A stretch of DNA of 64,000 nucleotides. It comes from CAWDPQ01 sp049642465. GTDB lineage: Bacteria; Acidobacteriota; Vicinamibacteria; Vicinamibacterales; 2-12-FULL-66-21. Shown in pieces: positions 58,331 to 64,000 of this stretch. The translations under genes were made by a program, and so were the position numbers. A model generated the notes under the pieces. The model was given only the letters and a program-made list of their open reading frames with translations. It did not search any database and was not told where the DNA came from. The stretch is from contig JBAROV010000239.1 of assembly GCA_049642465.1 (NCBI GenBank), positions 1 to 64,000 on the forward strand, in the 5' to 3' direction. Positions within the stretch are counted from its first letter, which is position 1. Each line of letters opens with the position of its first letter.

Positions 58331-60741
58331 TTTCCGTAATCCTGGACGCCGCAGGCGCGGGCAGTCGCAACCTCGTCCGAGCGGCAGACAGGGCTGCTCG
58401 GCAGACCGTCGCCGGCGAACTTCACCTCGCTACGGTCGAGGACAGCCCGGTCCTCCCATCGCTCGCTGCGCGCCTGGGGCTCCGGGTCCATCGGGCTTCG
58501 AACAGCGCCGCGTCGCTCAACGCCGCACTGGCGGCCTCCAGCCACGAGATCATCCTCCTCGTCTCTGTACCGTGGCTTCTGGATAGCCAGAACTCTGAGG
58601 GCTGCATTGATGCGCTGAAGAACTGCGCAGATGTGTCTATTGTCATTCCCACGCTTGAATTGCAGACCCCGGACGGACTGACACGGCGAACGCTGACATC
58701 CGACCACGATCTGCCGGCACTCCTCGCAAATCCACGTGCCACTCCGCCCGTGTTTGCGGCCCGGCGTTCGGCGTGGAAGCTGCTCGGTGCACTGGATGAA
58801 CGCCTCGGAGGTCTTGCGGCGTGCGAATGGTGGTTCCGCGTTCTCGCTGGCGGCGTCCGCACCATGCCGGCACCTGACGCGCGCGCGGTGCTCGAGGCGA
58901 ACGATCGATCGTGGTGGCCGCCAATCACCGCGGGGCTCGATCTGACGACCTATCGCGCGGTCCTCGAGAAGCATCGACAGTTCCTCGATTCACAGATGTC
59001 CGATCTCGTGGTGAAGCTGGAGATGGCTTCGGGAATGCTCATTCGTGAGCACCGGGCGCAACTCGCCGTTCGAGATCGCGATCTGGCAGAACTTGAACGA
59101 GCTCGGGCCGAAACGGCGCACCACCGCGCGTACATCGAGCACCATGCGGATCTTGCGATCGATTGGGGCGACCTTCGTCGTGCAGATCCTGTCAGCCGGG
59201 ACTGGGGATACGACCGAGGCACACCCATCGATCGGCGTTACATCGACGATTTTCTCGCGGCCAGATCGTCGGATGTTGCCGGTGCAGTTCTGGAGGTTCA
59301 GGAAGAGGACTTCACGCGCCGGTTTGGTGGCCCCCGCGTGACTCATAGCGACGTCGTCGATTTGGACGACAACAACCCTCGCGCGACCGTGGTCGCCGAT
59401 TTGCGCGCAGCCGTCGGAATCCCCGATGCGCGGTTCGACTGCATCATCCTGACGCAGACGCTCCACGTCATCGACGATGCCACGGCGGTCGTGCGCGAGT
59501 GCTTTCGGTTGTTGAAGCCGGGTGGTGTCCTGCTCGCGACGCTGCCCTCAGCCAGCCGCGCGTGTCTCGAGTACGGCGACGCCGGCGACCTGTGGCGTGT
59601 GACGCCTGCTGGCGCTCGGGCGCTCTTCGAGCCTGTGTTCGGCGCCGGTAACGTCGAGGTCAGCACGTATGGAAACGTCCTGACGAACGTTGCGTTCCTG
59701 CATGGACTCGCGTGCCGCGAACTGAGCGACGAGGAATTCGACACGACGGACCCTTACCATCCATTGCTCGTTGGGGTCCGCGCGCAGAAGGAGACGCCTA
59801 CGACCAGGCCGTCGTTCCGTCACCAGGGAAATGGTGTCGTGTTGCTTTACCACCGCGTGGACGGTCGCTCTGACGTCCATGACTTGAGCGTTCCTGCCCA
59901 GCTGTTTGAGGAACAGATGGCCTGGCTCGCACGCAACTGTCGTGTGATGCCACTGCAGGAGTTGCTGGCCGGTGCCCGTGAAGGTCTCCCCGAGCGGGCC
60001 GTCGCGGTGACATTCGACGATGGTTATCTCGACACGCTTCAGACAGCGTCGCCAATTCTGGAACGCCTGGAACTGCCCGCCACGGTGTTTGCAACCACTC
60101 GCTGGCTCGATGCGCCCGGAGAGTACTGGTGGGACCTCCTCGAACGCGCGTTACTGTTCGACACTCCGCCGCCGAACCTGACCGTTGAATTGAACGGCGC
60201 ACCTGTCACCTGGGCGACGAGCACTCTTGAAGAACGGCGAGCCGCCCACAATCGCCTGCACGATCACCTGGTTCACGCATCGCTCGCCGAACGCGACCGC
60301 GTGACTTCAGCGGTGGCGAGTTGGTCGGGCATCGCGCCCGATCGCTCTCGCCGGCCACTGGTCGCCGACGAACTCCGCCAGCTGGCTACGGCTCCCGGCA
60401 TTTCGATCGGTGCGCATACCGTCAACCACCTCGCGCTTCCCGATCAGGATCCGGATGCGCAACGAAACGAGGTATTGGAAAGCATTCTCGCTCTCGAGCG
60501 CGTGATGGGGAGCAGGATCGACCTCTTTGCGCATCCGTACGGTGCCGTGAGCCGCACAACTGCCAATCTGGTTCGTGAGACCTGCCGGTGGTCGGCCGGC
60601 TGCCAATCGGCCGCGATTGGCGCCTCATTCGATGCAGCCGCGTTTCCACGCCTCGAGGTGAAGCGCTGGGACGCGCCCACGCTCGGCCACCGCCTTTCTG
60701 CGTGTGGCTTCCGGCCTTCGACAGTGCTCGGGCCGCCCTGA
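58327..60741 (+). CDS. Three-domain fusion: GT2-like, methyltransferase, polysaccharide deacetylase
   Basis: An 804-aa protein. Residues 1-215 look like a degenerate GT2 domain without a clear DxD. A coiled linker follows. Residues 285-485 are a class I methyltransferase-like domain (GTPIDRRYI, FDCIILTQTLHVI, RLLKPGGVLLATLP), whose first motif is LEVQEED and not a Gly-rich loop. Residues 500-804 are a NodB deacetylase with D564-D565 in VTFDDGY and H697-x3-H701 in GAHTVNH, so its metal triad is complete. The fusion probably trims and caps the exported glycan. The stop codon lies in a repeat. Confidence 0.85.
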   Translation: MISVILDAAGAGSRNLVRAADRAARQTVAGELHLATVEDSPVLPSLAARLGLRVHRASNSAASLNAALAASSHEIILLVSVPWLLDSQNSEGCIDALKNCADVSIVIPTLELQTPDGLTRRTLTSDHDLPALLANPRATPPVFAARRSAWKLLGALDERLGGLAACEWWFRVLAGGVRTMPAPDARAVLEANDRSWWPPITAGLDLTTYRAVLEKHRQFLDSQMSDLVVKLEMASGMLIREHRAQLAVRDRDLAELERARAETAHHRAYIEHHADLAIDWGDLRRADPVSRDWGYDRGTPIDRRYIDDFLAARSSDVAGAVLEVQEEDFTRRFGGPRVTHSDVVDLDDNNPRATVVADLRAAVGIPDARFDCIILTQTLHVIDDATAVVRECFRLLKPGGVLLATLPSASRACLEYGDAGDLWRVTPAGARALFEPVFGAGNVEVSTYGNVLTNVAFLHGLACRELSDEEFDTTDPYHPLLVGVRAQKETPTTRPSFRHQGNGVVLLYHRVDGRSDVHDLSVPAQLFEEQMAWLARNCRVMPLQELLAGAREGLPERAVAVTFDDGYLDTLQTASPILERLELPATVFATTRWLDAPGEYWWDLLERALLFDTPPPNLTVELNGAPVTWATSTLEERRAAHNRLHDHLVHASLAERDRVTSAVASWSGIAPDRSRRPLVADELRQLATAPGISIGAHTVNHLALPDQDPDAQRNEVLESILALERVMGSRIDLFAHPYGAVSRTTANLVRETCRWSAGCQSAAIGASFDAAAFPRLEVKRWDAPTLGHRLSACGFRPSTVLGPP

Positions 60742-60755
60742 GCAACGTCGAGGGG
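60715..60755 (+). repeat. Inverted pair of CCTTCGACA/CCCTGAGC elements at the end of the fusion gene
   Basis: CCTTCGACAGTGCTCGGG faces CCCTGAGCAACGTCGAGGGG, related in sequence to the unit at 52144 and forming an imperfect hairpin. The gene's TGA (60739-60741) is part of CCCTGAGC. It could act as a terminator-like structure. The rest of the gap to 60920 shows no clear element. Confidence 0.7.
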
Positions 60756-60920
60756 CGCCTTTAGGCGGGAGAGGCACCGCTGCAATTTTCGCAACCTTCC
60801 GCGCCCGCTCCAGTCGCACTTTCCCTCAACTGAGATCCGCGCTCGGTCGGCGGCAAGCAGATTTACTCCGCAAATCGCGGTGGGCCGTCTCGGATCGCCA
60901 GTTGCACTTCAAAGAGCGTC

Positions 60921-61481
60921 GTGACAAACCGAAGCGAGTCGAACGCCGGGCTCACCCTCGTTGAAGTGGTCGTTGCGATAGCAGTCTTTACGCTGGTGTC
61001 CGTGGGCGCCGCGCACCTTCTCGTCTGGGTCATGCGCACGATGTGGTCGTCCGGCGCGGAGACGATCGCGCTCTCCGCGGCACAGGCGAAGTTAGAGGAA
61101 CTGCAATCGCTGGCATGGCGCTGGGACGAGGCCGGCGACCGCGTATCGGATCTCGATACCAATCTGTCCGGCCGTACACCCGCAAGCGGCGGACGAGGCC
61201 TGGCGGTCTCGCCGGCAAATACGCTGCAGGAAAACGTAGACGGCTATGTTGACTACCTGGACGAACGCGGCCAGTGGGTAGGCAGCGGGCCAAGCCCACC
61301 GGGTTCAGCCGCCTTTGTTCGTCGCTGGCAGGTCGGCGCACTGATGGCTGCGCCAGACGACACGCTGGTGTTTCGTGTCCTCGTCGTCCCGCTCGTGAAC
61401 GACCCTGCTCCGGGCCGAGTCATCTCGGGCCGCGGACCGGGGGAGGCGAGGTTAATCACCGCCCGAACACGACTTCGGTGA
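60921..61481 (+). CDS. Minor pilin PilV-like, second set, GTG start
   Basis: A 186-aa prepilin with leader MTNRSESNAG and core LTLVEVVVAIAVFTLVSVGA; mature Leu replaces the usual Phe. The head has NTLQENVDGYVDYLDERGQWVGSG, the counterpart of the motif in the first pilV. GTG 60921 gives the short leader. Confidence 0.88.
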   Translation: MTNRSESNAGLTLVEVVVAIAVFTLVSVGAAHLLVWVMRTMWSSGAETIALSAAQAKLEELQSLAWRWDEAGDRVSDLDTNLSGRTPASGGRGLAVSPANTLQENVDGYVDYLDERGQWVGSGPSPPGSAAFVRRWQVGALMAAPDDTLVFRVLVVPLVNDPAPGRVISGRGPGEARLITARTRLR

Positions 61482-61495
61482 GAAGCGGAGATCGA

Positions 61496-62545
61496 ATGGT
61501 TCGAACGGATCAAAGCGGTTACACGCTGATCGAACTGCTTGTTGCGGCTGCGGTGCTGTTGCTTCTCACCGCTTTGACGTGCGTCGTACTCTTCGACGCG
61601 AAGACGGCCATGGAGGTAAGCGGCGAGCGTGCCGATGTTCAGCAACGGGCCAGGGCTGGCATCGAGGGCATGCTGTCAGCAGTTCTCGATGCCGGTGCTG
61701 GATCCGATCGCGGCATCAGGGCCGGCCCCTTGATCCACTGGATTCCTCCGGTCTGGCCGGGACGTAGCGATCGATCGCAGCCGTTGACGGGCGTTACAAC
61801 ATTGCGGGTCGTGCCGCACATTGCGCCCGCCACGCTTGCCCTTGATGCACCGGCAGGTACGACGACCCTGGACTTCGATCGTGCCGGCTGTGCGCTGCCG
61901 TGCGGCTTCACCGGCGGCATGAGCGTCATCGTCCTCGACGGTCGCGGGGATTTCGACGTTTTCGTGCTGATTGAAACAGACGGCTCGTCTGCGACAGTCC
62001 GTCGAGTGTCCGGCGGCACGAACGCATCGTACGCACGCGGTTCGGCAGTGCTGCCGGCGGAATTACGAACGTACTACTGGAACACGGGCGCGCGTGAGCT
62101 GCGGAGAGACGATGGAGATCGCGGGGATTTTCCGGCGGTCAGCGATGTCGTCAGCGTTTCGTTCGAGTATTACGGAGATCCGTTCCCGGCGCTGCAGCCT
62201 CGTCCCCCGGCCGGAGAAGAGAATTGTCTGTATGACGCATTCGGCACTCCGCGTGCGGGAATGGCGGTGCTGCCGCCGGCAGGCGCAACGCTCGCCCCAC
62301 TCGACGTGAGTTTGTTCGAAGATGGCCCCTGGTGCGGCTCCGGGGCGGAGCCGTTCGACGCAGATCTCCTCCGGATTCGCAGTCTGCGGATTGCCCTCCG
62401 CACGCAGACGAGCAGTCGTGGTTATCGTGGTCCGGACCCCCGCCTGTTTCAGAATCCTGGCTCCGCGACGAGCTCAGCGCGCTTCGTCAAGGACGTGATC
62501 CTCCAGACCACTGTCACACCGAGGAATCTGGGTGGTTGGCGATGA
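61496..62545 (+). CDS. Minor pilin PilW-like, second set
   Basis: A 349-aa prepilin: MVRTDQSG leader and YTLIELLVAAAVLLLLTALT core. The head shares GEENCLYDAFG, FEYYGDPFPALQP and LLRIRSLRIALRTQ with the first pilW, so it is a true paralogue. ATG 61496 has GGAG six bases before it; GTG 61478 is the alternative. Confidence 0.9.
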   Translation: MVRTDQSGYTLIELLVAAAVLLLLTALTCVVLFDAKTAMEVSGERADVQQRARAGIEGMLSAVLDAGAGSDRGIRAGPLIHWIPPVWPGRSDRSQPLTGVTTLRVVPHIAPATLALDAPAGTTTLDFDRAGCALPCGFTGGMSVIVLDGRGDFDVFVLIETDGSSATVRRVSGGTNASYARGSAVLPAELRTYYWNTGARELRRDDGDRGDFPAVSDVVSVSFEYYGDPFPALQPRPPAGEENCLYDAFGTPRAGMAVLPPAGATLAPLDVSLFEDGPWCGSGAEPFDADLLRIRSLRIALRTQTSSRGYRGPDPRLFQNPGSATSSARFVKDVILQTTVTPRNLGGWR

Positions 62546-63162
62546 ACCAGCGCGGCGTGGCCCTCATTCACGTGCTGATGCTGCTCACGGTGCTCATGGC
62601 CGTAGCCGAAGGTGCGGCCCTGGTGGCTCGCGTCGAGATTCGCGTCGCGCGTTTTCACCGAAGCGAGCGTGACGCCGCATACGCCGCACAAGCCATGCTG
62701 GCGGCAGCGTTTCAGGAGCTGGGTCGTGAGGCCGATTGGAATGCGGTGCTCTCGGGGGCACGGGTTGCGGTGTTTGTTGACGGTCCGGCTGACATGCCGC
62801 GCCAAATCCCCGGCGCCGGGACGGTGACGGTTTGTTGCGCCGCTGGTTCGATGACGGCCCGCACACGAAGCGAGAGCGGGGAAGCGTGGCAGATATTTGC
62901 CTGGCAGTCGCTCAGCGGCCTTCTCGATGCGCCGGATGCGCCGCGGCACTATGTGGTCGCGTGGGTGCTGGACGATCGAGACGAGGTGGATGGGAATCCG
63001 CTGGTTGATGCCAACGACCGGATGGCGGTTCGTGTCGAGTCGGTCAACGGGTTGGGGGTGCGAACGACCCTTGAGGCCATGATCGGCAGGGCACCCTTGA
63101 ACGTCACGACCGGCAGCCGGCCGCCGGGGTTGGAGCTCCTCCAATGGAGGGTGGTGCGATGA
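62542..63162 (+). CDS. Minor pilin PilX-like, second set
   Basis: A 206-aa protein with MNQRGVALIHVLMLLTVLMAVAEGAALVARVE-type PilX N-terminus and DAAYAAQAMLAAAFQEL, matching the first pilX in layout and in the WQIFAWQSLSGLL and VVAWVLDDRDEVDGNPLVDAND segments. The ATG overlaps the pilW stop. No pilY1 follows. Confidence 0.9.
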   Translation: MNQRGVALIHVLMLLTVLMAVAEGAALVARVEIRVARFHRSERDAAYAAQAMLAAAFQELGREADWNAVLSGARVAVFVDGPADMPRQIPGAGTVTVCCAAGSMTARTRSESGEAWQIFAWQSLSGLLDAPDAPRHYVVAWVLDDRDEVDGNPLVDANDRMAVRVESVNGLGVRTTLEAMIGRAPLNVTTGSRPPGLELLQWRVVR

Positions 63163-63209
63163 TGGCGACAACAAGAACGCCAGCGCATTAAGGAAAGCCG
63201 CTGCTGCAA

Positions 63210-63283
63210 ACCCGGGGTCGAGCCGATACGATTTCTAAGCCGGGTGTCCTGACCGAGGCAGGCGGCCGCGTTTAGGACTGCCT
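63210..63283 (+). other. Structured intergenic stretch after the second pilX gene
   Basis: ACCCGG (63210-63215) pairs with CCGGGT (63240-63245), and AGGCAG (63256-63261) pairs with CTGCCT (63278-63283); GTCCT/AGGAC offers a competing pairing. No T-tract follows. It could be the 3' end of the pilin message. I could not match it to a riboswitch class. Confidence 0.35.
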
Positions 63284-63291
63284 GGTACAAT
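63283..63291 (+). promoter_or_regulatory. Extended -10 promoter of the coiled-coil protein gene
   Basis: TGG directly followed by TACAAT resembles an extended -10 and lies 22 bases before ATG 63313. No good -35 is present. Confidence 0.5.
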
Positions 63292-63312
63292 GAACCGTTA
63301 CGCTATCCGCGC

Positions 63313-63876
63313 ATGAGCATGGGTTTTAGGGGCGCACACCGAATCGTGGGAGCGGCTTTGGCCGCGCTGCTGATGGCCTGTGTTGCCGCGGCGCAAACGC
63401 AAAGCCAGTCGCCCAGCCTGGCGGAACTAGCCCGCAAAGAGCAGGAACGTCGCAAAACCGTGAAAACGCCGGCCAAGGTGATCACCAAAAAGGATCTCCC
63501 GCCGAGCGCCCAGAATCCTCCGCCGCAAGCGGCGCCGGCACCGACCGCGACGAAGATCGACGAATCGAAGCCTCCCGAGAACAAGCCCGACGAAAAAGAC
63601 GAGGCGTGGTGGAAGAACCGGATCAATCAAGTCCGCGAAGAACTGCGTCGCAACGAAATGTTTGCGGAAGCGCTGCAGACGCGTATCAACTCTTTGAGTT
63701 CTGACTTCGTGAACCGCGACGACCCATTCCAGCGCGCGAAGATTGGCGAGGACCGTGACAAGGCGCTCGCCGAACTCTCGCGTGTCAAAGCGGACATCGT
63801 GAACTCGAAGAAGCAAATCGAAGACATCGAAGAGGAGGCGCGCAAAGCAGGCGTGCCCCCCGGCTGGCTCCGCTGA
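63313..63876 (+). CDS. Secreted coiled-coil protein of unknown function
   Basis: A 187-aa protein with a signal peptide (about 1-28, ending VAAAQT), a short helix SLAELARKEQERRKTVKTP, a Pro/Ala/Lys linker and a charged coiled coil (100-175, WWKNRINQVREELRRNEMFAEAL-type) ending GVPPGWLR. I do not recognise a named family; related short proteins seem common in Acidobacteria by general recollection. ATG 63319 is a second possible start. It precedes a response-regulator gene by 20 bases. Confidence 0.8.
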   Translation: MSMGFRGAHRIVGAALAALLMACVAAAQTQSQSPSLAELARKEQERRKTVKTPAKVITKKDLPPSAQNPPPQAAPAPTATKIDESKPPENKPDEKDEAWWKNRINQVREELRRNEMFAEALQTRINSLSSDFVNRDDPFQRAKIGEDRDKALAELSRVKADIVNSKKQIEDIEEEARKAGVPPGWLR

Positions 63877-63896
63877 CCTCCTCCCGTCGTAACGGC

Positions 63897-64000
63897 GTGC
63901 CAGCCCCCGCGCAAATCCTTCTCGTCGAAGACAAGGACTCGTTGCGGACGATGCTGCGCCTGGCGCTCGAGCGCCAGGGGCACGCCGTGCTCGAGGCGCG
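63897..64000 (+). CDS. Response regulator, N-terminal fragment (runs off the window)
   Basis: The visible 34 codons are the start of a receiver domain: ILLVEDKDSLRTMLRLALE with the acidic pair E-D and the amphipathic first helix. GTG 63897 is the likely start. The output domain lies outside, so the class cannot be told; it may pair with the orphan kinase at 37117. Confidence 0.8.
   Translation, partial: MPAPAQILLVEDKDSLRTMLRLALERQGHAVLEA

Noticed and set aside
60770..60790. AGGCACCGCTGCAA upstream of the second pilV as a sigma-54 promoter
   Set aside because: GG and GC are nine bases apart and not twelve, and the TTGC core is missing.
63190..63285. A c-di-GMP-I (GEMM) riboswitch before the coiled-coil gene
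   Set aside because: GCAAAC and a GC-rich stem are present, but the conserved GACGCAAAGCC core and tetraloop-receptor order are absent, and the likely -10 lies downstream of it.

Overview
The window is one GC-rich bacterial segment that is almost fully coding, with short intergenic gaps. Its content points to an acidobacterium, probably of the Vicinamibacteria type. The grounds are a Myxococcus-like type IV pilus gene order outside a recognisable proteobacterial background, zinc-binding forms of several ribosomal proteins, and gaps packed with low-complexity and REP-like repeats. The taxonomic call is inference; no rRNA or tRNA gene is present to test it.

Region 1 (1-13948, + strand) is the merged S10-spc-alpha ribosomal superoperon in canonical order: end of rpsS, rplV, rpsC, rplP, rpmC, rpsQ, rplN, rplX, rplE, rpsZ, rpsH, rplF, rplR, rpsE, rpmD, rplO, secY, adk, map, infA, rpmJ, rpsM, rpsK, rpsD, rpoA, rplQ. 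Many of its genes are separated by gaps filled with short-word repeats or palindromic elements. Region 2 (13945-20874, - strand) holds an EF-G-like GTPase and a Yip1 / membrane-fusion / two-permease set of the MacAB kind that has no ATPase gene beside it.

Region 3 (21064-45886) starts with an outer-membrane barrel protein and continues into the type IV pilus locus: pilB, pilT, pilC, pilS, pilR, pilA, a second pilin, a reversed pilin, a VKOR-DsbA fusion, an ABC ATPase and permease, a helical lipoprotein-like gene, pilD, a second histidine kinase, then fimT-pilV-pilW-pilX-pilY1 and a zinc-ribbon TPR protein. Two well-formed sigma-54 promoters (before pilA and before fimT) and a PilR-type activator gene tie this set together. 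A TGACA-N5-TGTCA palindrome lies upstream of both pilB and pilA. pilMNOPQ are not in the window.

Region 4 (45941-60741) is a surface-glycan locus: a TMTC-like membrane glycosyltransferase with TPRs, several GT4 and GT2 transferases (two of them fusions), a DUF2304 membrane protein, a Wzm/Wzt exporter and an 804-residue transferase-methyltransferase-deacetylase fusion. Region 5 (60921-64000) has a second pilV-pilW-pilX-like set without pilY1, a secreted coiled-coil protein and the start of a response regulator. The joining of PilY1, a TPR protein, a TMTC-like enzyme and a glycan export locus suggests pilus or surface glycosylation, but that link is inference.
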